DNA from: Datnioides undecimradiatus
Taxonomy: Eukaryota > Chordata > Actinopteri > Lobotiformes > Datnioididae
Length of the DNA: 64,000 nt
Assembly (NCBI GenBank): GCA_008933995.1
Contig: WARS01000015.1
Coordinates: 1,460,001-1,524,000, forward strand
Direction: 5' to 3'
The notes beneath the pieces were generated by a model, which was not told the origin of the DNA, did not search any database, and saw nothing but the letters and a program-made list of their open reading frames with translations. Positions 53,101-64,000 of this stretch are shown here, piece by piece. Position 1 is the stretch's first letter; each line of letters opens with the position of its first letter. Both the position numbers and the translations under genes were made by a program.

Positions 53101-55021
53101 TCTTCTCTTCTCTTCTCTTCTCTTCTCCACCCTCTGTTCCTCCCTCCCTCAGAGCTGAGGTCATAGCTGGCTGAGTTTGGAGGTGGGCTGTTTTTCTCAT
53201 CAGTCGGTGTTGCTCTCAAGAAAACTACATGTGTGAAGGAATGGGGGTCTGTCTGCTCTTTTAGTTTAGGAATGAGTTTTCTACTGTGAATGCTGCTGCC
53301 ACTACAACTGCATTATGATAACGAGTGGTGAAGACAATCCACCATGGACATGCAGTTATGGATGCAGTGTGCTCAACCGCAGAAGAATGACCTATAAACT
53401 GGATTCATTGTCTTGCTCATGGACGCATTCGCAACCACCTGTGCGGAGGGTAGCTCGCCACACCACACAGCAGATTATCAGTCAGTGGTTTACCAAAGGC
53501 TTTGACATTATACTCCGTTACGGTAAATATCAATGCAGTTTAAGCATGAATTTGAAAACATGCAATATCCTGAACTGCAAACCCTTGCAGGTCAAACATA
53601 ATCCCCTCTCTTCACGTCAGCAACAAAGATTTCTTACACGCTTTGACGTACTCACTCATCCGAAGAAATAAAAGCTGATTTCATTTAAATTTCAACCATG
53701 CAGATAATCTTTTGATAAACCTATCAAAGCAGGGATGAGCAATCTTGAAAACGAAACTTTCTGAAGAAGTTCAGGATGGTATTTTGATCCCCTCAATAAA
53801 CTTTATTGCGCTGTTGCATTTCAGAGATATGTGCTTTCTTCAAGGCAGACAGAGAGGTAAATCTTCCAAATTCTTTAACCTAATAAAGTCTATTGAAGGG
53901 ATCTGGCCCTGCCCCCTTTTTTAAAAATACTTTTCTGACACAAATATCGTAGATTTTCGCCCTTTCTTATTTTTGTTCATTGTGCGTATAAACCCAGAGG
54001 CCTTGTTGGCATCCAAGACAGGGATTAAGCAAAGTCCTGGGCAGAAAAATGCCTGAAAATAGGATCTTTGCAAACTCCATCTGATTGAAAACTTTGGCTT
54101 TCAAACAATGAGTCTCCCACAGCACAGCCTCCTGTGCAAGCCTGCTCCCTGTGGGTAGAGAATTTGCACATGCAATTTAGACTCCCTCAGAGTCACAGTG
54201 ACCTTTGACCTTGACTGCTCTTGAATGCTGACCTTTAGGAACGTCATGAGGACCAAGGATCAGTAAATGTGGAATAGTCTAAGACCTGGGTGCTGGTCAG
54301 GCTATTGAGGGAATGGAGTGTGTTGTTTCTACTGTTACCATTCCTAGGCTAATCCCTGAAGAGATATGTGAACAATCCTGGTGACACAAAGCTCGTGTAA
54401 AGCTGTACAGGCACAGAGAATGTAATGTTCTGCTCCTATTTTACTTGATAATGCTTGTTTTTGCTTGATGACACAGTTCAGTGCTACACCACAGTGTGAG
54501 AGCAGATTCAGGCTTCCTCCTTGCACATGCAGGGCCAACATGCAGCTTGCTCAACAGGGCGCACAATATGGTTATTGTGTCCTCAGCACACTCACCCACA
54601 TGCACATACTGATTGACTTTTGTCGGTCTTTGTTCTTTGGAAAGACAGAGACTTGTTGTGTCAGGAAAAAATAACACAGTGATTCAGAGACGCTAACCGA
54701 GTTAGCTGGTCTGTTGTCAGCCCGTATGCCAAACCTCTGTTGTTTTTACTGTTGGTTTTGGAAAGTAAGCCAAACTTTTAAAATAATACTCTCTTTTTCT
54801 CTGTCTCATGCTCACTCGCCCTCGTTCCCTTCACCAGACACGCACGCACAAACGCACACACACACACATTCACAGACCGTTCACCTTTGGCCCGTTGTAA
54901 TAGCTGTTCATGGCCTTACGCTCTCACTAGCCAGCTCCAGATGTTATTGACACACCCCCAGGAGTCCTACAGAGAGAAATTTACACAGACACATAGTCCA
55001 ACGGAGACACGTGTGCATGCC

Positions 55022-55054
<33 letters not shown>

Positions 55055-58000
55055 GCACACACACACACAGTCCTAAAAAGCTTGGACAATTCTTCTCTCT
55101 ACAGGCCACCTCGTAAAGTCCCTTACACTCACACACACATTACCCCTGGTTGTGCTTCAAACACGCACATGAATCAGGATTATGTTAGAGGCATGCCATG
55201 TCAAATAGGATATGGTTATCATTTTGAACTAGTACAACAGAGGCCAGGAAGATGTGAAGCACAATAAGAGGCGAAGTAAGAATCTCATTCTTTGTCTTAT
55301 TTGCTTTTGGTTGATTATAAAGTCGCAGGTTTCTTTCGCAGAGGCTCTGCAACAACGCTCACAGCGCTCTCCAAACTCTGCACTTAGTTTGTTCAGCAGC
55401 GAAGTTGTATCTCAGTGGTCTCGTGGTAACACATTATGAGTTGTTGACTTGGCACAGTGACCTTGCAGGTTGACTGACTCAAGGGTGTGGCAGGACAGGT
55501 TTTCACCTGCAAAATGTCAAAAACCCTGTAGCTGTGAACAGCACCGGCTGCATTTATTTCATATTCACGAGCCATCCATCTCTGAGGCAAACACTGTGAA
55601 TGAAGGTTATTGTGCTGCTGAGTGGCTGTTAAGGCCTATGTGTAACAAGGGAAGGATGGGTGATAGAAAGGAAAAAGTGAACGAGTGCATGTGTCACAGC
55701 TGAAGACAATTGATTCTTGTTGGTGCATTGTAGAGATGCTTTGCACTGCTGGGAAGTTTTTTTATGGATTAGACCAGTTAAGTGCAGCAAAACATCTGGC
55801 TATGCATGTGTGCGTGTGCCTGTGTGAGTGTCCCCTGTGCACAATGAAAGACTGAACACATGGCTTACCCAGCTGTCTACATGCCCGTGCTTGGATATGC
55901 AAGTTTTGGATGTGCCTTTACTCTTGGGGCATACAGAAATCAAACAAGTTGTTGCTTAGTCCAGCCTGTGTTGTGTTGACAGTACGACAACATTAATATT
56001 ACAAGCGTGTTTGTCATGTCTTTGTCACCCACATTTCTCCAAAGCTGTCTTGTGTGTGTGTGTGTCCACAGGGCAATATTCGCATATGATGGAATCAGCA
56101 ACAAGCTCAAACTGGCTGATTCAGGAGGTAAGGCGGACTGTCAGATGCCTTCTGTGTTTAGAGACTGTTGTAGCATTCTTACAATTTGCTGTTGAAAGAA
56201 AATGCAGCTTTTTTTGTTGTCACACTTTCCATCAGTCTCCCTTTTCCTTTGTTCCCTCCATCTACTCCCTAACTCTGTCTCTTTTCTAACAGCGGGAGGC
56301 GTGTCAGAGCTAGCGGGGAAGTTTCACATCTCCAAGCCTCAATATGGACTGTGCAAAGTGGGAAGTGTGGAGACAGGGGGCCCTCGGATTGCCATGATTA
56401 GCTGGGTGAGTGGCAGACAAGCTCATGGGGCTCAGCTCCTGTAAGCACAAGCCTGTCGTGTTAAAGAAGCACACACACACAAAATGCCAGCACAAATGAC
56501 CAAAACGCATGTGTGTGCGTTGCATATACGCATGTGACAATAGGAGACACACAAACAAGACACTACACACTAGACACAAGACATTCATTGAGATAGAGCA
56601 AAGTCATATATATATATATACCAGTTCCGAGAAAATGAGTTTAACATCTTAAGTGGTCACATACAGAAAACCTATGCCCTCATTAATCTGTAAAAAGCTC
56701 TGGAGAAATTCTTTAAGCTACTTGGCTTGTTCACATTGCAAGGTCCTGTTTTGACACAGGCTTATTTGGCATCTGACATGTGGGAAAATGGTGTGAGAAT
56801 GTGCGAGAATTGCGTCATCACAGCACAAAAGCTCATGAATCACAGGGCATGCAGAACGCGCGTGCGATATTCCTCATTCGGGTTTTATGTCTGATGTTCG
56901 TCAGTCAGTTGAGGGGCAGTTAAATGACTCAGAGTGGTTTTGTTTTATATGAGGTCATCATGAACAGGTTACCACTGCCTCTGAAAATCCACCTGTTACA
57001 CAACATAGATAGAAACTCATACACGATCATAGAAACAGGTGAAAGAAAGATGTTGGGAGAACGTTTGCACTCGTGGTGGCAGAGGTTGCATCTGCAGCCA
57101 ACTGAAAGCTGACATTTATCACACATATGCACATATTTAGATACACACATATAATTTGCAGATCTGTTTTATAAGTGCACAGAATACGCTGCGTAGTTCT
57201 GCGATGACATGCTGGAAAATGCCCTTCATAATAAGCTTTTTTATGTTTTCAGCGAGACATCCGGCTAAACGGTCAATTTCATAAAACACAGATCAGACTC
57301 AACCTCAGCAGTGTGAATCCTATTATTTGGCCTCGCTTCCTCTTCCTCTTTTTTTTTTTTTTTTTTAGTCTCCTCTGAGAGAGGTATGACATGAATGTAA
57401 GTGTCTACATCCTGTGTTTGTCCTCAGGTCGGCCAAAATGTGGAGGAGTGCCGAAGGACAGAATGTGCCAGCCACATTCCGGCCATCAAAAGCTTCTTCA
57501 AGGTGCAGTAGATCAAGATCACTTTGCGCTAACCTCTGGAACTGACATATCCTAATGTGCACTCCATCCTGTAGTTTGTCTTATTGTGTGGTTTGAGGAG
57601 GGGGTCTCTTTATTTTCTAACATCCCTGCTGTAGAAAAACAAAAAGTTGTGTCCTTTTCTGTTTCCATCATCCCTGGACTCACGACTTTGTGCTCACAAA
57701 CACACGATAGTTTACTTTGCATTGTCCTGAGCGTTTCCTGTCCTCAGTCTACTTCCTGCTCTATTGCAGCGCTAGGCTGGTCTATCTCTCTTCTCACTAC
57801 CGGGATGGGGCGGCGGGGGTTTACTTTTTGAGTTGTGCGTCGAAAGCTCCATTGTTTCTGGTGCAACTTGAAGTTACGTTGCAAACTCAAGTGGTGATGG
57901 ACGGGACAGGAAGTAGAGAACTTACGATACACTGTAGGTGCATGTGTGTTTACAGTATATGAGAAACTCCGTCCACGTTATCTGCAACGTCTCCTCTCCA

Positions 58001-61000
58001 TCTCTGGCCCTCAAACGGTGTTTATTTAGTGTCAGTCTTACAAGGAGAGGTTCAGCTGACCCCCAGGTTTACTGGTTTCCATATAAAGGCATCACCCAGT
58101 CAGCTGCAGAAGCATCTGTGGAATGTTTGTTGTTTTTTTGTCTCTCTTTTTTTTTTTTTGAAACGCTGAATGTTGATTTTGGGATTTTGTGAGCCACTCT
58201 ATAAAAGCCCCCAACCCCTCTGTGAGACTGTGTGTGTGTGTGTGTGTGTGGATTTGTGTGTTTGTGTACGTCCGAGCGCCCTTGGGCTTCCGTACATTTT
58301 TCATGTGGGATTTCAAAATTGTAGAGAAATGAAGAATATTGAATATTGTGGGAGAACTGTGACCTTTGACTTTAGCAATCGCACACACGCACACACACAC
58401 ACACACACACATTAACAATAATGGCAAGAACTGTGTGACAGCAATGACATTAACCATCTACTATTGTGGCTCCTAACCCACTTCTGTGTAAATACAAAAA
58501 AACAAGGAACAGAAACTGTTTATTTTAGACCAAACTTTTGTTCCGACAGTTGTTTGCTTAAACTGCCCTGAAAAAAAGAAAATAAGTTTAGTTTTCCATT
58601 ACTCAGCAGTTCAAGTTTAGATTTATTACTTAAAGGTAATTCGGACTAAAAGAAAACACACCGTATCACCTTGCACCACGGACATCATAGCCAAGCATAA
58701 GGATTGCATTTGCAGAAATACCCTGACCTGAGGACTGCGGTGATGATACACAGCTGTGCTATCCCGTCTTCTGTTCGTCCCAGCGTTGCCAGAGTGACGT
58801 TTTTCACACTCTGTTAAGGCCACGTAATCGTTTTTATTCACTTTTCCCGTCACGTATGTTGTTCATGAACCCCCCCCCCAAAAAAAAATCTTTGAAAACT
58901 TGCTGCATGTGCTGGCACATCATGGGAAGCTTGTAAAACAGCACAACCGTGTGCGTCATGTCCCCGTCTGGGAAATCATCTGGGGTCGATGTGTGATAAA
59001 TTCTTTAAAAATGATGACTCAAACCAGCTTGTTTCATAGTTTCTATCCATCTAGTTGTCTAGGAATGTGGCAGTTCACCATCCAAGAAGCTAAAATAAGC
59101 AATTCAAGAGCTGCCACTGTATGAAATTTAAGTCTGGATAACAAATGTGGGGCTTCTACTTTTGATAGATTTTGAAAACTTTATCTATCTCATAAACAAA
59201 GTTAGAGAAAAACGAATCACTGATTACCTGCTTTAAGGAATTAAATAAAGCGCATTTGCTGATTTTAAATACACCACCTGCTAGCAGGTCGAATTTTTAT
59301 TTTTTCTTGACAGCATTTAGCGGAAAATAAACATCTGCTGAAGTTTTAAATAGTCCTGATTCTCAGCTTAACTCCTGCTTGACCTCGCAATGACCGGGAA
59401 ACGAAACAACACAGATAACCTACATATGCTGATGATTATAACTGAGGGATCAGTGTTGCTTGTTTTCGTCTTATGTTGGTTTTCATTGCCTTGGATACAG
59501 TTGGTTAGAATTTCCCTTGGCACTTTGTAAGTTTGTTATTTGCTTCTTCCTTTCTCTCTCTCTTGCCTTTTTCACTTTGTGTCTGTCTTCCTGGCTCGCT
59601 ATGCTGCATGTCCCAGCTGGCAGCGAGGGGGTTTTTGTCAAGGCGAGTCTGCAGCAGCACATTTGGGTATGTTACGTACTGTACTCCAGTGTGGCGTAAC
59701 GTCATGAAAGCAAAAATATGAACAGGCTGCAGATGTTTCCATTGTTCTGCATTTTCACTGAAATAGCAGTAGAATAAAGGGAGTCAGACGAGTGCGTAGG
59801 TGTATTAGTTGATGTTGAGACTGTGAGCAGCAAACATGGGGACTTGAGAAGGTGATTATACAGTAGTCTGATGTACAGTAGGGCTGTAAAAATGGAAATA
59901 AAGACACAGGAGAATTTTAATCTTTTCTAACTTTTAACACCATCTAACAACGAATCAAGCGCATTACCACCATATCCATATTTGGCCACGTGACATCCTG
60001 GCACCACTCCAAATGTCTCTTAAGGTGGAGCTGGGAATTTGCATTTCAAGAATGAACAGATCTTCTATTGTAACTAATGAACAAAGAAGCATGTTTGGAT
60101 TGAGGCGCTAAACCTTGAAGCACTTTAGATCATTCAAATCTGTCATCTCGCCCTTGAGAACAGTGGCTTTAGTTTCATGTCAATCGGCATAGCCCTCTAT
60201 TGCTTCTGTTTTGCTTCAGCTGAGGAGCTCTCATTCCAACTGTAAGCAGCATATCTGTACGGGAACATAATGTGCTATTGATGCAAGAATCTCGCCTTAC
60301 TTTTCATGAATCAACTTCCATTTTTTTTTATATTTAAAGGGAAGTAAACGTCTTTAGGACAATAATAAATGTGTGTGACAAAGTAAAAATAAAAAATGTA
60401 ACATGCAAATAACAACAGTTATCACAAGTGACCCATCAGTCATCAAACTGGGGACACCGGAGTATTCACACATCCGCCGTCTGCCTCTCATAGTCTGAAC
60501 AACTCCCGAGTGGGAGAGACACTGCATAAAGCAGTCTGGTTCCAGAGCAGACAGTTTGGCAAGAGGTGAGCGCAATTATATCGAGCCGGTAACTCTCAAA
60601 CCTGTCACATCACCTTGGACTCCTTTTCCTCTCGGAGAGGTTATGTTCTTATAACCACAGCCAGTTTTCATCGCCAAGGTCACCAGTGCTGCAAATCATA
60701 AAAAGATGTACTGTATAGTTTGCAGGCAACATCTCACTTGGCCATTAGGACAATATCTGTGGCATGGATTTGGGTGATGATGACACATTTTCTTGAACAG
60801 AGCATCTTGCTGACTGAAGCTATTTATGAAACTGTAAGAGTAAATAGCCAAGGCTTTGTGATACCTTGGCTTTGTGTTCAAATGCAGAAAAGGTTTCTGT
60901 TGAAGTGGCTGCACCTGAGAGCTGCTGAATGAACTCCAAGCCGTGTCAACTGCGCACAGCTGTCTGAGCTGTGGGTGTTTAATAGCGTCAATTTGCCATG

Positions 61001-63905
61001 CAGCACTGTGAGCACATTTCTTTTAAATATGAGTGCTACCGTAGCTAACACTGACAGTTTTTCTGTAATTGAATGAATTCCACTACACAAAGATGCCGGC
61101 ATGGTGGCAGTACCGGCCAACCGTACTGAACAGTGCACTACGCTACTGAGAGTAGATTGTGGTTCTGTCTGTTTTCATGACTTTTCCCAGCATCCCCTCG
61201 CAGCACTATGGACTGCTTGTCTGGTGTGTGCGCAGTTGGCAGTGGCAGCCAGAGTGATATGGATCATACACTTTGCTGACATGTATTATAGGGCACACTG
61301 AATGCTGTGTTCAGTGTCAGTGTCAGTGCTGTCACTCAGATAAAGCTGCGGTTTCCTGTTGGAGGCTGACAGAGCCTGGACTTACACTCTCCACGGGAAT
61401 TACACTGAGGCCCTGGCCACATACAAATGCCTGCACTGTATACATGCACAAGTTCGGCCCATGTTGGACACCTATGTGCGCCACAGAAATAGCAGCAGTG
61501 GCACACAATGTTTCAGTCTGTGGTTGTTGAGTATGACCTGCCTTTCATACACATCTCCAAATCTCCTTTAAGCTTGACTTCCAGGGATTGAGCAACGCTT
61601 ACTTATTCTTGCTTCTTGCAAGGACACATGCTTTCCCTATCGCCGCCCCCTATTTTTCACTTTTTCCCCATCTCCCCCTGTAGTATCTATAACCATCCAA
61701 ACCAATGCATTCCTGTCCTCACACTAAAGCCAGCAAGTATTTTTGTTCTCTCACAATACTTACAACCAAAGCAGTTGCACAACTGTTTGGCTCCAAGTTT
61801 GCATAACTCCAAGCCAGACCAAGAGTTAACCACCAAAGGGACTGTGTGTACTTGTGTATGGATTTCTAGTCTTTGTGTGTGTGTGTGTGGCTACAATAAA
61901 GCATGTAAGTGCAGATTAAATTCACATCTGTTTAACTGGACTTGTCTTCTCTTTTTTTATGTTCCCTTTTCTCCATGTTTCAGGAGGCACATGTGTTTCT
62001 GAGCGCAGAGAAGGTTGAGGATGTGACAGAGGAGAAGATAAAAGCAGAGCTCAGCAAGGCCCAGGCACACACTCCTGCACAGTGGGTGAGAAGGAGCTCC
62101 AGGTCTGCAGACAAGGAGGAGTTAGTGGTGAGTCTCCTGCAGTACCACCTCTGCCCATCAGATGGAGACAGAGACTTTCATACACGCAGAGTGATATATT
62201 TCAAAGAAGAAATTTGTTTTGCAGGTTATCTCATTAAACCTTTTTTTTTTTGTTAGTTTGGATATTTATAATATATTTATTGAGTCACGTTCAAGAAAAT
62301 AATGACAATTAAATAATGACATTTTCAAGAGTTGTAAGTTGCATAAAGTTATACAGTTTAATACATAAAAAGGGCCGGGTTATTAGACAACTTAAGAAGC
62401 TCTGTATTTACTTTGTTTTTCTTACAGGGGACAAACTACAGAAAGACTAACGCTGCAATGGAGATGAGACTAATAAACAGAGAGTCCTTCTGGGCACGTG
62501 CAGAGGTATGCCAAAGTTGCCTCCTCTCTACCTAAGCACATTTGAGAAGCTAAAATAAGGTTCACCTGAATGTTTTCTCTAAATTACATTTGGAAAGCTA
62601 TTGAAATGAGAAACTATTTGATTTGAAAGTGAAATGAGAGTATAATATATTCTCCCATTGTTTCCCGCCGTGCGTGTCAGCGCGAAGAGGAGGAGAGGAA
62701 AGAAGAGGAGAGGAGACGAAAAGCGGAGGAGAGACGTCGACTGGAGAAGGAGAGAGTTTTAAAAGAGAGGAGGGACGCAGAGGAGAGAGACAGAAAGATG
62801 AACGAGAAGCTACAGATGATTGAGGAGCAGAGGTGAGGACGATGCGGGCTTGCTGTCAACAGCGCCCTCCAGTGGCTGGAGCTTTTACAGAACAAAGATT
62901 ACTAAATAACAATAAGTGGTGATGTTTCATTTGTTTTTCCGTCCTGCAGAAGAAAACAGGAGGAAGAAGAAGCGGAGCTGCGCAGAAAGGAGAAATTTAG
63001 ATGGGTGAGCGCAAAGATGTAGATATCTTCTGTTCATGGACTGTTTGGCCTGAGCTGTTTGACTCCTGTGTAAGCACTGGATTGACCCATGAGACAAGTG
63101 TAGTTGTTTCCGAGGATATTACAGCTCACCCTTGAATCCATGTCAGGGCCATCAGTGAGAGCCACGGCGTGTACTGATGCGCAGAGACTAATGGATTTAC
63201 AGCTGCATTAGAAAAGTCAACCTTGGACTGGGAAGTGAAAAGTGTAACCACTGCTAATCAATCTGCTTTTAATGAGGTATTCAAGGGACTAATTTATCAT
63301 TTTACACCAAAAGACAAACAAATGAACTCATCACTGAATCCTTATACCCACCCATATAACATTGCTTAAAATAGCAAGACATGACAGACATCCTGGCATT
63401 TTCACATGGAGTATGTTTGATGAACAAACAGATGTTATAAAATCAGATGTTATTGCAATTCCAGAGAGAAACTTAAGCTTGTGTGTGCTTGGTTACGGTA
63501 TGTTTGTATTGAGACAGATAAGACTAAATATGTATGCCTAGCGAGGACTTTGCTGGTGTCACAGATGTCCAAGAGAATAGCTAAAAACGACTTGCTCAGT
63601 GCTGCTGCGGGTCAGCAGTTAGCAGTATTTACCATATTCGGCGTGGGCACCAGCTTCTCTATTAATAATTAGGGCTAATCGTCACGAACGCTCGAGTTTC
63701 ACACGTCTCCGTTTTTTGTGTTTTTTTTTTGCCACCTACCTTTCCAAATCGTTCTATTTTAAATGAAGAGATTAAAAGCATTAAAATGTGTGTGTCTGAT
63801 CGCTGCCTGTGTGCGTCCGTGCACTGACAGGAGGAGCAGCAGAGGGAGCACGAGGAGCATATGAGGGCTCGTCTTAGAAGGAGTGAATCCATAGAGAAAG
63901 CAGCA
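39986..63905 (+). CDS. dbn1: Drebrin/Abp1-family actin-binding protein, 5' part (9 exons, 280 aa; continues past window)
   Basis: Coding exons are 39986-40077, 56072-56127, 56293-56405, 57428-57502, 61984-62127, 62428-62505, 62681-62832, 62950-63004 and 63831-63905, all in phase through GT-AG sites. Residues 1-140 form an ADF-H domain: STNWAIFAYDGISNKLKLAD, YGLCKV, RIAMISWVGQNVEECRRTEC and ASHIPAIKSFFKEAHV align with drebrin and drebrin-like proteins. A linker leads to GTNYRKTNAAMEM and INRESFWARAE, equivalent to TTYQKTDAAVEM and INREQFW of human drebrin. A highly charged E/R/K single helix follows (about 187-270), then RRSESIE. Drebrins bind the side of F-actin and are enriched at dendritic spines and cell junctions. 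INRESFW and the helix sequence favour DBN1 over DBNL, but the ADF-H domain is divergent, so a fish-specific drebrin paralogue is possible. The C-terminal part lies outside the window. Confidence 0.88.
47568..47624. repeat. (CTCCC/CTCTC)n pyrimidine tract
   Basis: An imperfect pentamer repeat of about 57 bp, almost pure pyrimidine on the + strand. Confidence 0.85.
50123..50160. repeat. (GT)n microsatellite
   Basis: A GT run of 38 bp in the drebrin first intron. Confidence 0.95.
53062..53127. repeat. (TTCTC)n pentanucleotide satellite
   Basis: About 13 near-perfect copies of the 5-bp unit, pure pyrimidine on the + strand. Open frames through it encode only repeated LLFSS and are not genes. 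Confidence 0.97.
55023..55069. repeat. (CG)n(CA)n microsatellite
   Basis: A short CG run passes into a CA run interrupted once by cgc. Confidence 0.93.
56072..56127 (+). CDS. dbn1: drebrin exon 2 (residues 31-49)
   Basis: A 56-base exon encoding AIFAYDGISNKLKLADSG, matching ALFTYEGNSNDIRVAGTG of human DBNL and ALYTYEDGSDDLKLAASG of DBN1. The acceptor tgtccacag follows a short GT run; donor gag|gtaagg. Confidence 0.9.
56293..56405 (+). CDS. dbn1: drebrin exon 3 (residues 50-87)
   Basis: It encodes GGVSELAGKFHISKPQYGLC then KVGSVETGGPRIAMISW, the central strands of the ADF-H fold. Acceptor tctaacag, donor tgg|gtgagt. Confidence 0.9.
57428..57502 (+). CDS. dbn1: drebrin exon 4 (residues 88-112)
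   Basis: It encodes VGQNVEECRRTECASHIPAI and KSFFK, the ADF-H actin-binding helix region (compare VARKCACASH-type segments of drebrins). Acceptor gtcctcag, donor aag|gtgcag. Confidence 0.9.
57503..61983 (+). other. Drebrin intron 4 (4.5 kb)
   Basis: No exon or RNA gene is recognised. It contains the facing TG/CA runs and otherwise unremarkable DNA. Confidence 0.6.
58229..58410. repeat. Facing (TG)n and (CA)n runs
   Basis: A TG run (58229-58250) and a CA run (58381-58410) lie 130 bp apart in complementary orientation inside drebrin intron 4, so the transcript could fold into a stem. Confidence 0.85.
61984..62127 (+). CDS. dbn1: drebrin exon 5 (residues 113-160)
   Basis: It encodes EAHVFLSAEKVEDVTEEKIK, ending the ADF-H domain, and a linker RRSSRSADKEELV equivalent to the LREDENAEPV linker of DBN1. 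Acceptor tttcag, donor gtg|gtgagt. Confidence 0.9.
62428..62505 (+). CDS. dbn1: drebrin exon 6 (residues 161-186)
   Basis: It encodes GTNYRKTNAAMEMRLINRES then FWARAE, the family signature that joins the ADF-H domain to the charged helix. Acceptor cttacag, donor gag|gtatgc. Confidence 0.93.
62681..62832 (+). CDS. dbn1: drebrin exon 7 (residues 187-236, charged helix)
   Basis: It encodes an almost uninterrupted run of E, R and K (REEEERKEEERRRKAEERRR at the start, MNEKLQMIEEQ at the end), typical of the drebrin single alpha-helix/coiled coil. Acceptor gcgtgtcag, donor cagag|gtgagg. Confidence 0.9.
62862..62875 (-). promoter_or_regulatory. CTCF-like core motif
   Basis: The complement CCACTGGAGGGCGC matches 13 of 14 positions of the CTCF core. 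It lies 30 bp inside drebrin intron 7. Confidence 0.25.
62950..63004 (+). CDS. dbn1: drebrin exon 8 (residues 237-255)
   Basis: A 55-base exon encoding RKQEEEEAELRRKEKFRW, continuing the charged helix. Compare RRKQQTLEAEEAKRRLKEQ of human drebrin. Acceptor ctgcag, donor atgg|gtgagc. Confidence 0.88.
63831..63905 (+). CDS. dbn1: drebrin exon 9 (residues 256-280), last in window
   Basis: It encodes EEQQREHEEHMRARLRRSES then IEKAA. RRSES is a possible basophilic-kinase site. Acceptor ctgacag, donor agca|gtaagt. The rest of the gene is beyond 64,000. Confidence 0.87.
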
Positions 63906-64000
63906 GTAAGTGAATGTTAGGCTACTACAAACCTATACAGCTTCCGTGACTTTATATTGCTTTGAATTAGCACTTTGTATTAAAACCAAATGTGTTGTTA

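Larger units (their letters stand above)
40078..56071 (+). other. 16-kb first intron of the drebrin gene
   Basis: No supported exon or RNA gene. It contains CpG-enriched patches just after exon 1 (about 40.48-40.58 kb) and at 48.80-48.96 kb, a non-repetitive patch at 52.42-52.60 kb with a C/EBP-like ttgcgtaaca, pyrimidine satellites (47.57, 53.06 kb) and dinucleotide repeats. Large first introns of this sort often hold enhancers or alternative promoters. Confidence 0.6.

Noticed and set aside
52907..53158. Open frame with repeated LLFSS units, looking like a repeat protein or CRISPR-like array
   Set aside because: It is a direct translation of the TTCTC satellite. Units are 5 bp with no spacers, and the genome is eukaryotic.

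Overview
The window looks like teleost fish nuclear DNA. Genes are split into short exons with GT-AG introns, the proteins are vertebrate-specific, long CA/GT dinucleotide tracts are frequent, and intergenic spacing is moderate. Nothing points to a prokaryote, plasmid or intact virus. Only two genes can be read with confidence. Both are on the + strand, about 12 kb apart.

Layout. (1) 1-14,800: mostly non-coding. It holds a short hAT-type non-autonomous transposon with a clean 8-bp target duplication (225-466), exon-like segments of an unidentified + strand gene (936-1040, 12,601-12,697, 12,891-12,940), a CpG-rich block ending in a splice donor (about 7,935-8,475), and a TATA-box/donor combination (11,591-11,901). 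The last two are the best candidates for the start of the next gene. (2) 14,857-27,961: a complete coding sequence of ten exons and 721 residues for an atypical Rho GTPase, RhoBTB. It has an N-terminal Rho-like domain, a proline-rich linker, a split first BTB domain, a second BTB domain and a conserved C-terminal region. (3) 27,962-39,660: 3' UTR and intergenic DNA with a consensus CTCF core, a 20-bp palindrome and transposon traces. (4) 39,986-63,905 and beyond: the first nine coding exons (280 residues) of a drebrin/Abp1-family actin-binding protein. It has an ADF-H domain followed by a highly charged helix, and its first intron is 16 kb. The gene runs off the right edge.

Function. RhoBTB proteins are adaptors for Cullin-3 ubiquitin ligases, and drebrins bind and stabilise F-actin. 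Their neighbourhood is best explained as linkage inherited from an ancient vertebrate paralogous block, since human DBN1 is on 5q35 while RHOBTB1 and RHOBTB2 lie on 10q21 and 8p21, which are blocks related to 5q. The RhoBTB sequence mixes RHOBTB1-like and RHOBTB2-like residues, so I read it as the third paralogue (rhobtb4 of fishes) missing from mammals. All exon boundaries come from reading frame, phase and splice consensus only; no transcript or database evidence was available.
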